NCBI GenBank assembly: GCA_003538975.1 | Contig: DPQQ01000010.1 | Coordinates: 6,598-70,597, forward strand | Length of the DNA: 64,000 nt | From: Clostridiales bacterium | Lineage (GTDB): Bacteria > Bacillota > Clostridia > Christensenellales > Borkfalkiaceae | Reading direction: 5' to 3' | Shown: piece by piece, positions 1 through 7,704 of the stretch | Layout of the letters: every line of letters starts with the position of its first letter | How positions within the stretch are numbered: the stretch's first letter is position 1 | Program-made: the position numbers and the translations under genes | The notes under the pieces: model-generated | Databases searched by the model: none | The model's input: the letters and a program-made list of their open reading frames with translations, nothing else | What the model was told of the DNA's origin: nothing

Positions 1-1
1 G

Positions 2-1477
2 TCGGCGTTTGCTTTTACGGCATGTAAAGGAAATAAGGACGATGACAAAACAGCATACGTCAGTCTCGATATAAACCCTGAGGTAGAACTCGTCGTCGAT
101 AAAAACAATAACGTAGTAAGCGTCAGAGGCGAAAACGAAGACGGGCAGGTTCTTTTATACGAAGAAGCCGGAATAAAGGGCGAAAGCGTTGATAAAGCAG
201 TCGAAAAGATTACCGAACTCGCTATAAAATACGGATATTTGGATGAAAACAACAAAGTTGTCGATACCATAGTAACTTCCGGTAACGAGAAGTTTGAAAA
301 AGAAGTTTTAGGAAAAGTCGAAGCGTCCGTAACCGTGGCCGGTGAGAACTTCGGCTTAAACGTTAAAACCGATCTCGAAGGCGCGTATTCTCTTTTAAGA
401 AAATATGAAGAAGTAAAAGCCGAAAACCCCGATAATAAAGACATCCAGAAGATGAGCGTAGCAAAGTTCAAACTTGCGCTTTCCGTTTCCGAAACGGGAG
501 ATATCACCTTTGAAGCCGCTGTTAAGATGGACGAAAAGGAACTTATAAAAACTCTTACCGTTTCTACTAAGGAAGTACAGGAATTCGCAACGAAAGCTTA
601 TAACGAAGCAAAGACCAAAGCTTTCGCAGCGTACGATAAAGTTACCGAACTTGCCGCTTACGGCGTTTACACCGAATACGGCATTCAGAAAACGATAAAG
701 ACGTTGGATCCTTTGTATGCGTATAACGCAAGTATGTTCCAGCTTTATGCTTCCGCTTCCAAGAGCGTTGAAGCGATAGCCAAAGTTGCGGACTTATATA
801 CCGACGCATGCGCTCAGCCTCTTACGGAAGAACAGATAGCTAAAGTTGTCGCAATTTTGGGACTTGAAAATTCCGATCCCATCAAAAACAGCGACGGTAC
901 CGTTACTATAGACAGTATCGAAGCGTACGCAGACAAAGTATTCAAGAACAGCGAAGCCGGTCAGGAACTCGAAGCAAAGAAAGCGGCGTTGACCAAAGCT
1001 TTGAATGATTACGAATCGGCTATAAAAGCTCAGGTCGAAAAACTTAAAGAAGAATATAAACCTCAGATAGAAGCCGCCGTATGCGCGATAAACGATATGG
1101 TTACCGTTATCGAAGCTTCCCTTCCCGAAAGCGTAAAAACTATGCTTGACAATTCGATAAACGAACTGAAAGAAACGGTAGAAGACCTTAAGGCAATGAC
1201 CGAAGACGGAACCGTAACGGTGGAAGAACTTTACGGATACTCCGATAAGCTTCAGAAAAAGGCAGACAAATATCTTACCGCATTAAAAGGACCTTTAACC
1301 GAAGACGAACTTAAAGAAATCGAGACCAGAAAAGAAAAAGTTATAAGCAAAATGACTTCGGCTAAAACCGAACTCAATAACGCTTTAACAAAGGCAGAGA
1401 CGGAAGCCAGAGCGTATCTCGAATCGTTAAAGAACACGCGTATCGAAATAAACGGTGAAATAACCGTCAATAACTAA
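2..1477 (+). CDS. Lipoprotein with RsgI-like extracellular domain, 5'-truncated
   Basis: The frame is open from base 2, so the gene begins before the window; the visible part is 491 residues. The first residues (SAFAFTACKGN) look like the end of a lipoprotein signal peptide with the lipidated Cys at residue 8. Next comes AYVSLDINPEVELVVD, which resembles the membrane-proximal domain of RsgI-type anti-sigma factors (pattern DINPSIEL). The remaining ~380 residues are Lys/Glu/Ala-rich and predicted helical, with coiled-coil character after about residue 320. No cytoplasmic anti-sigma domain or second membrane segment follows. The likely location is the outer face of the membrane; the role is unknown. 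A TTG at 239 could be taken as a start but lies well inside the conserved part and has no convincing ribosome binding site. Confidence 0.8.
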   Translation, partial: SAFAFTACKGNKDDDKTAYVSLDINPEVELVVDKNNNVVSVRGENEDGQVLLYEEAGIKGESVDKAVEKITELAIKYGYLDENNKVVDTIVTSGNEKFEKEVLGKVEASVTVAGENFGLNVKTDLEGAYSLLRKYEEVKAENPDNKDIQKMSVAKFKLALSVSETGDITFEAAVKMDEKELIKTLTVSTKEVQEFATKAYNEAKTKAFAAYDKVTELAAYGVYTEYGIQKTIKTLDPLYAYNASMFQLYASASKSVEAIAKVADLYTDACAQPLTEEQIAKVVAILGLENSDPIKNSDGTVTIDSIEAYADKVFKNSEAGQELEAKKAALTKALNDYESAIKAQVEKLKEEYKPQIEAAVCAINDMVTVIEASLPESVKTMLDNSINELKETVEDLKAMTEDGTVTVEELYGYSDKLQKKADKYLTALKGPLTEDELKEIETRKEKVISKMTSAKTELNNALTKAETEARAYLESLKNTRIEINGEITVNN

Positions 1478-1561
1478 GCTCATAATTCTCCATATACTCT
1501 TACTCCCCTAAGTAAGAAAATCCCTTAACTTAAGTCGGTTAATACCCGACAAATCCCCTCA

Positions 1562-1626
1562 AAAGGACCGCTGTAAAAGGCGGTCCTTTCCCTTGTAAAC
1601 GGGAAAGGCCTTGCGGACCGGCAAGG
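1562..1626 (+). terminator. Cluster of three hairpins, possible terminator
   Basis: Three consecutive inverted repeats lie 85 bases after the lipoprotein stop. The first is a perfect 10-bp stem (1562-1571 with 1580-1589), the second pairs TTTCCC with GGGAAA (1587-1606), and the third pairs CCTTGC with GCAAGG (1609-1626). None has a long T-run, so intrinsic termination is likely but imperfect. CGGTCC at 1581-1586 can also pair with GGACCG at 1615-1620, giving an alternative fold. Confidence 0.5.
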
Positions 1627-1667
1627 ATGTGTGACTTAACGTTATTTTTATCAAAAAGCTCAACGGA

Positions 1668-1696
1668 TTGACAAATCAAAGTCTGTAAAGTATAAT
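1668..1696 (+). promoter_or_regulatory. Promoter for the rhodanese/TtcA-like gene
   Basis: Consensus housekeeping promoter: TTGACA (1668-1673), 17-bp spacer, TATAAT (1691-1696), about 72 bases before the ATG. Confidence 0.8.
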
Positions 1697-1768
1697 ATTC
1701 CGGTAAAGTATCCGCGGCGGTATCTGTAAGTTATAATAAATTTAATTCCGCCCGCAAAAAAGAGAAAA

Positions 1769-2896
1769 ATGGAAATCACTGCCGAAAATTTTTATAAAAT
1801 AATGGGCGAGTTTGCCGTGTACGACATAAGGAGCGATTCCGAAAGGGAATACGGCTTTATTCCGGACAGCGTAAAAGTTTCGTCCGAAGAGTTGTTATCG
1901 GATCCCGCAAAATTTGTCGTAAATAAGGACAAAAACATACTTATTTATTGTGCGAGAGGGGTATTCAGCGTAGACCTTGCCGAAGATCTTTGCAATATGG
2001 GTTACAAGGCGTACAGCTTAAAGGGCGGTTATCCCGCATGGCTCGTTTACGATATAAAATCCCGTAAAAACGAAGAAGTAAGAGAATCCGTAGAAAAAAG
2101 TCTGCAAAAAAAGTTCAGAAAGGAACTCACTTCAAAATTTTTACGCGCAATAAGAGAGTACGAACTTATAAAGGACGGCGACAAAATAGCCGTATGTATT
2201 TCCGGCGGAAAAGATTCGATGTTGATGGCGAAACTTTTTCAGGAAATTTCACGCTATAAAAAGATAAATTTCGAAGTAAAATTTTTGGTAATGGATCCGG
2301 GTTACAATGCCGCGAACCGCAAAATTATCGAAGACAACGCCGGAATGCTCGGTATTCCCGTCAATATTTTCGAGTCGGATATCTTCGAATCGGTCTACAC
2401 TGTCGAAAAGTCCCCGTGCTATCTCTGCGCGAGAATGAGAAGGGGCTACCTTTATAACTTTGCAAAAAGTCTCGGGTGCAACAAAATCGCGTTAGGTCAT
2501 CATTACGACGACGTTATCGAAACGATTCTGATGGGAATGCTTTACGGAGCTCAGATACAGACCATGATGCCAAAGTTAAAAAGCACCAACTTCGAAGGAA
2601 TGGAACTTATCCGCCCGATGTATTTTATAAGGGAAGACGATATAAAAGCCTGGAGAGATTACAACAACTTACATTTTATACAATGCGCCTGTAAGTTCAC
2701 CGATACATGCACGACCTGCAATAACGGGCAGAACCACTCTAAAAGACAGGAAGTAAAGGAACTTATAAGAACTCTTAAAAAGACCAATCCCGAAGTCGAA
2801 CAGTGTATATTCAAAAGCGTCGAAAACGTAAATTTAGATACTGTCGTCGCTTATAAATTCAAAGGGAAGAGGAGTTCCTTTCTGGATAACTATTAA
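1769..2896 (+). CDS. Rhodanese-PP-loop fusion, TtcA-family tRNA thiolation protein
   Basis: This 375-residue protein joins two sulfur-handling domains. Residues 1-105 are a rhodanese domain with the active-site loop CARGVFS (Cys61), which would carry a persulfide. Residues 110-375 form an adenine-nucleotide alpha-hydrolase of the TtcA family: PP-loop SGGKDS at 145-150, the CYLCARMRRG signature with Cys217 and Cys220, GHHYDD at 243-248, and a further Cys cluster at 306-317. TtcA enzymes make 2-thiocytidine at position 32 of tRNA using an iron-sulfur centre. The fusion suggests that the rhodanese passes sulfur directly to the thiolation site (inference). The gene stands alone behind its own strong promoter. 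The exact tRNA substrate cannot be read from sequence. Confidence 0.85.
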   Translation: MEITAENFYKIMGEFAVYDIRSDSEREYGFIPDSVKVSSEELLSDPAKFVVNKDKNILIYCARGVFSVDLAEDLCNMGYKAYSLKGGYPAWLVYDIKSRKNEEVRESVEKSLQKKFRKELTSKFLRAIREYELIKDGDKIAVCISGGKDSMLMAKLFQEISRYKKINFEVKFLVMDPGYNAANRKIIEDNAGMLGIPVNIFESDIFESVYTVEKSPCYLCARMRRGYLYNFAKSLGCNKIALGHHYDDVIETILMGMLYGAQIQTMMPKLKSTNFEGMELIRPMYFIREDDIKAWRDYNNLHFIQCACKFTDTCTTCNNGQNHSKRQEVKELIRTLKKTNPEVEQCIFKSVENVNLDTVVAYKFKGKRSSFLDNY

Positions 2897-2968
2897 GCTT
2901 TATTTCAAGGAAACCGTTTATATAAAATTACCTGATCAATATTGTTTTTTCGCGATTTGTTATTTTAT

Positions 2969-2998
2969 TTGACAAAATATTATAGTTAATAGTAAAAT
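2969..2998 (+). promoter_or_regulatory. Promoter for the 3112 lipoprotein gene
   Basis: TTGACA (2969-2974), 18-bp spacer, TAAAAT (2993-2998). The resulting leader of about 105 bases contains a hairpin at 3027-3051. Confidence 0.65.
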
Positions 2999-3111
2999 AG
3001 AGATAATAAATAATACTTGTCCGTAAGTCTCGGCAAACGTTTGTCGCAGACCGAAGATGAGTCCGTAAAATTTTATTCTCTTCCGACGAAGGGAAAAAGG
3101 AGATAAAAATA

Positions 3112-3867
3112 ATGAACAAAAAAGGAAAGAAAGCAGTAATAAAACGCTTTGCGGCTATGCTCGCAACGGTTTGTTTCGCAGCGATGCTTTGCGTGTTTGC
3201 CGGCTGTACGGTTATGCCCGCACCGAATGAAAATCAGGTTGCTCTCGTAGGCAAAACTTATTACGAAGATTTAGGCGAAGCGATTTCCGCGGCAAAGAGC
3301 GGCGAAACCGTTACTCTCTTCAAGGACGTGGATTTGTCGGACACGCTCGTTATCGAAAACAAGAAGCTTCTGCTCGACTTAAACGGTAAAACCATTTATA
3401 ATACCAAAGATATCTGGTGCGCTAAAAATAAAAATTCGTGGAGTCTTATTTCGGTAAGAGGAACTGCCGACGTTACGATCATCGGAAACGGAAAAATGCT
3501 CGCGAAAGAAAACGACATTTATGCCGTAGACGTTTTTGATAAGACGGCGAAACTCACAGTCGAAAGCGGCGAATTAGTCGGTAACATCCACGCGGTATAC
3601 GTTGTCGAAGGCGAAGCGGTGATAAAAGGCGGTACTTACAGCGTTCAGCAGATTTACAGCGAAACGTTGCCGTATGAGTTTACTCTTAATCTTTACGACG
3701 CAAGCCGTAAGGAAGGCGTCGCTAAAATGACCGTATACGGCGGAACGTTTTATAAATTCAACCCCGGAGACAACCACGCCGAAGGCGCAGGCACGAACTT
3801 TTTGGCAAGCGGTTACGAATCCGTTTTAAGCGGAGATTATTATACCGTAGTCAAGTCTGCCGAATAA
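3112..3867 (+). CDS. Lipoprotein, probable beta-helix-like repeat fold
   Basis: The 251-residue product starts with a basic n-region and a hydrophobic stretch ending in the lipobox VFAGC (Cys at residue 31), so it should be anchored outside the membrane. The mature part opens with a typical repeat start (YYEDLGEAISAAKSGETVTL) and continues with short beta-rich turns (LLLDLNGKTI, VTIIGNGKML, LTVESGEL, AVIKGGTYSV), as in right-handed beta-helix proteins of gut Firmicutes. No catalytic residues are recognisable. The ATG is preceded by a strong AAGGAG. The gene is flanked by its own promoter and a strong terminator. The function is unknown; surface adhesion or carbohydrate contact is possible. 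Confidence 0.8.
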   Translation: MNKKGKKAVIKRFAAMLATVCFAAMLCVFAGCTVMPAPNENQVALVGKTYYEDLGEAISAAKSGETVTLFKDVDLSDTLVIENKKLLLDLNGKTIYNTKDIWCAKNKNSWSLISVRGTADVTIIGNGKMLAKENDIYAVDVFDKTAKLTVESGELVGNIHAVYVVEGEAVIKGGTYSVQQIYSETLPYEFTLNLYDASRKEGVAKMTVYGGTFYKFNPGDNHAEGAGTNFLASGYESVLSGDYYTVVKSAE

Positions 3868-3881
3868 TTTAATAAGCAATC

Positions 3882-3912
3882 AAAAAGCGGAAGCCGGATG
3901 CTTCCGCTTTTT
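3882..3912. terminator. Bidirectional intrinsic terminator
   Basis: A perfect 13-bp stem (3882-3894 with 3900-3912) has a 5-base loop. The stem is GC-rich inside with A/T runs outside, so it can work for the lipoprotein gene (+) and for the convergent yjbR-like gene (-). Confidence 0.9.
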
Positions 3913-3979
3913 AATTGTAGTTAAAATCGTTTCGGTACGGTTGCGACGATACCGTTGCCATCCAAAGCCGTCCGTTATT

Positions 3980-4333
3980 TTACTTTTTACGGCTTTTCGG
4001 TTCTTTTACGTTAGTCAGATCGTAACTTACCGAAACCAAAGAATAAATTTCGTCGTCGGTCATCGAGCCGTCCGCTATTATGCTTACCCAATGTTCTTTG
4101 TTCATATGATACGCCGGTACGACGGAAGAATAAGTTTCTTTAATCATATGCGAAAACGTCGGTTCGAGTTTAACGTTTATCCATACGTTATTCTGGCGTT
4201 CGAATATAAGAGCATAGCTCTTTTTGTTCTGCGTATGCCTTAAAACCGCCCATTCGGCGTCACCGAAAGGATAGTCTAAGTATACGCCGCTGAAATTTAA
4301 AAGTTTTTTGATTACTTCTTCTTTTGTTTTCAT
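3980..4333 (-). CDS. MmcQ/YjbR family protein
   Basis: This 117-residue protein matches the MmcQ/YjbR (DUF419) family of small CyaY-like-fold proteins in length and pattern: an N-terminal helix, DYPFGDAEWAVLRH, the strand set SYALIFERQNNVWINVKLEP, then HMNKEHWVSI near the C-terminus. Members are annotated as DNA-binding, but the molecular role is poorly defined. It begins 39 bp after mntP on the same strand with a GGGAGG ribosome binding site, so it probably shares the mntP transcript. The C-terminus is basic (KEPKSRKK). Confidence 0.85.
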   Translation of the reverse strand: MKTKEEVIKKLLNFSGVYLDYPFGDAEWAVLRHTQNKKSYALIFERQNNVWINVKLEPTFSHMIKETYSSVVPAYHMNKEHWVSIIADGSMTDDEIYSLVSVSYDLTNVKEPKSRKK

Positions 4334-4372
4334 AATAGTACTGCACGCCTCCCGCCGGAAAATAATTAAACG

Positions 4373-4984
4373 TTAAAAGAAAATTCCTTTGACGAAGATT
4401 TCGATGCCGATGACGATAAGTATCGCGCCGCCGACGATTTCCGCCTTGCCGGAAAATCTCGTTCCGAACTTTTTACCGATAAATACGCCCGCATAGCATA
4501 TAATAAACGTTACGACGGCGATTATTGCGGAAGTAAGAATTGCCGAAAAGACCTCATATTCCGCTATAGTGAAGCCTACCGAAAGCGCGTCGATTGAAGT
4601 AGCTATCCCTTGCAGAATAAGTTGCCCCCAGACGGTTTTTACTTCGACTTCTTTTTCTTCGTCGAGTTCGCCCGATTTTTCTTTCTTCATTTTTATAACG
4701 CTTTCGATTATCATCTTTCCGCCGATGAACAACAAAAGTATAAGCGAAATCCACGGAATGAATTTGTTGATAACGTTGAAAATGTCCGCAAGCGTTTTTA
4801 CAAAAAAATAGCCGATAAGCGGCATCGCGAACTGAAACAGCGCAAACGTTCCCGCTATTTTACATGTTTCGCGTTTATTCATGAGAGGATTTTCGAGTCC
4901 GTTTGCGACCGAGACCGAAAATGCGTCCATCGCGAGACCTGTTCCGAGCAGAATCCCGTTAAAAACAAGCAAAAAATAATTCAT
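4373..4984 (-). CDS. mntP: Manganese efflux pump MntP
   Basis: At 203 residues with six membrane spans, this matches the MntP (DUF204) family. The two halves each carry the diagnostic acidic motif: GLAMDAFSVSVANGL near residue 15 and GIATSIDALSVGF near residue 131. A charged cytosolic loop (KMKKEKSGELDEEKEVEVK) separates them. MntP proteins export Mn2+ and protect against manganese excess. The gene has its own promoter 60 bases upstream. I looked for the yybP-ykoY manganese riboswitch that often precedes mntP; the leader is too short to hold one, so control must be elsewhere. The yjbR-like gene follows at 39 bp. Confidence 0.9.
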   Translation of the reverse strand: MNYFLLVFNGILLGTGLAMDAFSVSVANGLENPLMNKRETCKIAGTFALFQFAMPLIGYFFVKTLADIFNVINKFIPWISLILLLFIGGKMIIESVIKMKKEKSGELDEEKEVEVKTVWGQLILQGIATSIDALSVGFTIAEYEVFSAILTSAIIAVVTFIICYAGVFIGKKFGTRFSGKAEIVGGAILIVIGIEIFVKGIFF

Positions 4985-5046
4985 AATTCACCGCGCCTTT
5001 TACTACAAATTACGCTTCCGTCCGCAAAAGCTGCAATAGGATTTTA

Positions 5047-5075
5047 ATTCTACCATACGGAAGACGATTTGTCAA
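5047..5075 (-). promoter_or_regulatory. Promoter for mntP
   Basis: On the minus strand: TTGACA (5070-5075), 17-bp spacer, TAGAAT (5047-5052). The leader is about 55 bases. Confidence 0.75.
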
Positions 5076-5153
5076 TCTTATCGGTAAAAACGTGCGTTTT
5101 ACCAATAGTTTCTATTAACAAAACATAAAAAGCGAACAAAATTTAATCATTAC

Positions 5154-5182
5154 TTGTCCGTAAGGTTTTTGTCTGCTATAAT
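5154..5182 (+). promoter_or_regulatory. Promoter giving an apparently leaderless transcript
   Basis: TTGTCC (5154-5159), 17-bp spacer, TATAAT (5177-5182). The ATG at 5190 begins 7 bases after the -10 box, where transcription should start, so there is no room for a ribosome binding site. Confidence 0.65.
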
Positions 5183-5189
5183 TATAATT

Positions 5190-5627
5190 ATGGAAAGGAA
5201 GCTTAACATAGAACTCATTCCCGACGGAAGCTGGGGGTACAATTTAAGAAGCGTTCTGCCCAAGAATCTTTGGGATATAGTAAGAAAGGACGCCGTAAAA
5301 GAAGCAAACGGCAAGTGCATGATCTGCGGAACTCCGTCAAAGCGGCTCGAAGCGCATGAAAGGTGGAGTTTCGATACGAAAACTTCGGTACAGAAGCTCG
5401 TCGGCGTTATAGCCGTATGTCCGATGTGTCATAAAGCCATACATATGGAACGCAGCCATTTGTTCGAAAACGCCGAAGCCGTCGAAGACTGGTATATGAA
5501 GGTGAACGGCTGTTCTTATGCGGATATGCGTAATGATATGGGAGAAGCCAATAAGCTCCAAAAGGAAAGGAACAAAGTTCCCGAGTGGTTTCTCGATTTA
5601 AGTTACCTTAAAAAGTTTTGCAAATAA
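5190..5627 (+). CDS. Small HNH-like zinc protein
   Basis: The 145-residue product has two Cys pairs (CMICG near 36 and CPMCHKAIH near 74) around LEAHERW, the arrangement of HNH/treble-clef nucleases: zinc Cys pairs with a central His and a following His (KAIH). The C-terminal half is helical and charged, ending in VPEWFLDLSYLKKFCK. It may be a nuclease or only a zinc-binding relative; I cannot tell which. The ATG at 5190 is preferred. The frame extends upstream to a TTG at 5154, but that codon is part of the -35 box. No Shine-Dalgarno precedes the ATG, which fits leaderless translation. It is monocistronic and flanked by unrelated genes. Confidence 0.7.
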   Translation: MERKLNIELIPDGSWGYNLRSVLPKNLWDIVRKDAVKEANGKCMICGTPSKRLEAHERWSFDTKTSVQKLVGVIAVCPMCHKAIHMERSHLFENAEAVEDWYMKVNGCSYADMRNDMGEANKLQKERNKVPEWFLDLSYLKKFCK

Positions 5628-5787
5628 TTCCATCTTTATCGCATCGCTCGGGTATAAAAAACGAATCAATAGATAAATACTTGTAATCCGGTTTTTTGTT
5701 TGTTTCAGAAATTCGGATTTTTTGATAATAACTTTGTGTCTTTTATTCGGTTAAATAAGCGTACAAGCAAAAACGGGCTTTATTTTT

Positions 5788-5817
5788 TTGACATATTTCT
5801 TATTTGTGTGTTATTCT
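5788..5817 (+). promoter_or_regulatory. Candidate promoter for the Na+/Pi cotransporter
   Basis: TTGACA (5788-5793), 18-bp spacer, TATTCT (5812-5817). A perfect TATAAT also lies at 5822-5827 but lacks a good -35. Either start would place the whole folded leader at 5845-5884 in the transcript. Confidence 0.55.
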
Positions 5818-5844
5818 TTTTTATAATAAAACGAGTAAACAGAG

Positions 5845-5884
5845 CTCCGTGACGGAAGGTAGCTACCGTCGGGACCAAGCGGAG
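5845..5884 (+). promoter_or_regulatory. Folded 5' leader sequestering the ribosome binding site
   Basis: CTCCG (5845-5849) pairs exactly with CGGAG (5880-5884), and that CGGAG contains the only good Shine-Dalgarno before the ATG at 5896. Inside it a second perfect stem pairs GACGG (5851-5855) with CCGTC (5866-5870) around a purine-rich loop, followed by GGGACCAAG. This nested small fold could be a translational riboswitch or protein site. I do not recognise a named family with certainty. Confidence 0.55.
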
Positions 5885-5895
5885 ACAGGGACATT

Positions 5896-7518
5896 ATGGA
5901 ATACGTTTATAAAATTTTTGCTTTCGTAGCGGGACTCGGCGCCTTTCTTATCGGCGTCAACCTTTTGTCGGAAAACATTCGTAAGCTTGCCAACGACAAG
6001 ATCAGACTTTTATTCGGCAAGACTTCTAAAAGTAAAGTCGTATCATGCGGAATAGGCGCGCTCGTTACCGCAGCGGTGCAAAGCTCTTCGCTTATAACCG
6101 TCATGGTGGTAGGCTTCGTAAATTCCGGGATGATGAGCCTTTATCAGGCGACGGCTATTATTATGGGGGCGAATATCGGTACCACGGTTACGGCGCAGAT
6201 AGCCGCTCTCGAAGCTTTCAGTTTTTCAAAAATAGCTATGGCTCTCGCCGGAATAGGCGTTTTTACCACGTTATTCGCTAAAAAAGAAACTACAAAGTCG
6301 ATAGGCAACGTGCTTTCAGGTCTCGGGCTTATCTTTTTGGGACTTGAAACTATGGTTTCGTCCATGGCTTTTATCAGCCAGAGCGACAAGGTGAAGGACG
6401 TCCTTGCGGCGATTAAAAACCCCTTCCTGCTTTTCGCTGTCGGCGCGCTTTTAACCGCCGTTATACAAAACAGCGCGGCCATGGCTACCATACTTATTTC
6501 GATGGTAACAGCCGGCGTAACGGTAGGGGCGGGCGGTAACTCCGTACTCTTCGTAATACTCGGAACCAACGTCGGGACGTGCGTTACCGCGCTTATTTCG
6601 TCCATAGGTACCAACGCGAACGCAAAACGAGCGAGTCTTATTCACATGATGTTCAACGTGTTCGGCTCGCTGTTGTTCTTTATTATTCTGCTTATCTGGA
6701 AGGATTTTACGGCGGGTTTCTGGTCGAAGCTTTTTACCGCGCCGGCAACGCAGATAGCGATGTTCCATACTCTCTTTAACGTCATCTGTACGATAATATT
6801 TTTACCGCTTACGAAATTTTTCGTTGCTATTTCGGAAAAACTTATCAAATCCGATAAAGAAGTCAAGAGAGAAACTTATCTCGATCAGCGTTTTATCGAC
6901 GCCCCCGCGATAGCTATTTCCGCCGCGTATAAAGAAGTAGGCGTTATGATAGATATTTCCGTCGCCGCGCTCGAAAACGCTCTTACCGGCTTTAACGAAA
7001 AGACCGAAAAATATACCGAATCTGTAAATTCCGATTCCGACGAGATAACCGCGATTTCGGAAAAAATAACCGAATATCTTATAAAAGTTTCGGCGGGAAC
7101 GACCAACGTTTCGGAAGAAAGCAAAATAAACGCTTTGTATTCCAACTTAAGCGACGTTTGCCGTATTTCGGAACTCGCAAAAAACATAACGAAGTACACC
7201 GCCCACGCAGTAAACGACGGGCTTTCGTTCTCGGATAAGGTAAAACAGGAAATAGGCGTTATGTTCGGCGAACTTAAAAGCATAGCGGAACTTTCGAAAC
7301 AGATGCTTTTGTCGGGTAATGCGGAAACGCTTAAAAAGGTCGAAGAAACCGAAGACGGCATAGACAAACTCAGAACGAAGCTCATAAAAGAACATATCGA
7401 AAGGCTTAATAACGGCGAATGTAAGCCCGATTCGAGCAGTGTGTTCATAAACTTAGTCAGCAATCTCGAAAGAGCCGGCGACCACTACGATTACGTCGCC
7501 CATTCGGTAAAAGCTTAA
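5896..7518 (+). CDS. Na+/phosphate cotransporter with C-terminal PhoU-like domain
   Basis: This 540-residue protein belongs to the Na/Pi-cotransporter (NptA/YjbB-like) family. The N-terminal ~320 residues form two inverted repeats of membrane segments, each with the family's substrate motif: GALVTAAVQSSSLITVM (QSSS at 62-65) and GALLTAVIQNSAAMAT (QNSA at 191-194). Residues ~330-540 are a soluble helical PhoU-like domain, typical of the bacterial long form. It should move phosphate coupled to sodium across the membrane; the direction and the effect of the PhoU part are not settled for the family. It is monocistronic, with a structured leader upstream and a terminator downstream. It is the only PhoU-like sequence in the window. 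Confidence 0.9.
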   Translation: MEYVYKIFAFVAGLGAFLIGVNLLSENIRKLANDKIRLLFGKTSKSKVVSCGIGALVTAAVQSSSLITVMVVGFVNSGMMSLYQATAIIMGANIGTTVTAQIAALEAFSFSKIAMALAGIGVFTTLFAKKETTKSIGNVLSGLGLIFLGLETMVSSMAFISQSDKVKDVLAAIKNPFLLFAVGALLTAVIQNSAAMATILISMVTAGVTVGAGGNSVLFVILGTNVGTCVTALISSIGTNANAKRASLIHMMFNVFGSLLFFIILLIWKDFTAGFWSKLFTAPATQIAMFHTLFNVICTIIFLPLTKFFVAISEKLIKSDKEVKRETYLDQRFIDAPAIAISAAYKEVGVMIDISVAALENALTGFNEKTEKYTESVNSDSDEITAISEKITEYLIKVSAGTTNVSEESKINALYSNLSDVCRISELAKNITKYTAHAVNDGLSFSDKVKQEIGVMFGELKSIAELSKQMLLSGNAETLKKVEETEDGIDKLRTKLIKEHIERLNNGECKPDSSSVFINLVSNLERAGDHYDYVAHSVKA

Positions 7519-7568
7519 ACTTATGTGAGGAAAAACAAAATATTATTGCAGGCGAAAGCTTAGCTACG

Positions 7569-7596
7569 CGGAACGGGAATATTCGTTCCGTTTTTT
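7569..7596 (+). terminator. Terminator of the cotransporter gene
   Basis: CGGAACG (7569-7575) pairs with CGTTCCG (7584-7590), followed by TTTTTTATT. Confidence 0.85.
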
Positions 7597-7651
7597 ATTA
7601 AAAAATTATCGTATAAAATGCGGTTTTTAGCGGTTAATCGTATTTTTACGC

Positions 7652-7680
7652 TTGTTTTTATGGCCTTTACGGGTTATAAT
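7652..7680 (+). promoter_or_regulatory. Promoter for the YgjP-like gene
   Basis: TTGTTT (7652-7657), 17-bp spacer, TATAAT (7675-7680), 24 bases before the ATG. Confidence 0.65.
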
Positions 7681-7704
7681 TTATAAAAAAGAGCCGGGGC
7701 AAAA

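Noticed and set aside
3014..3027. TACTTGTCCGTAAG shared with 5151-5164 as a common regulatory element
   Set aside because: Only one copy sits at a -35 position; the other is inside a leader. Two 14-mers in 64 kb are weak evidence.
4985..5050. Manganese (yybP-ykoY) riboswitch before mntP
   Set aside because: The leader from promoter to ATG is only about 55 bases and lacks the conserved loops; such a riboswitch needs roughly 100 bases.
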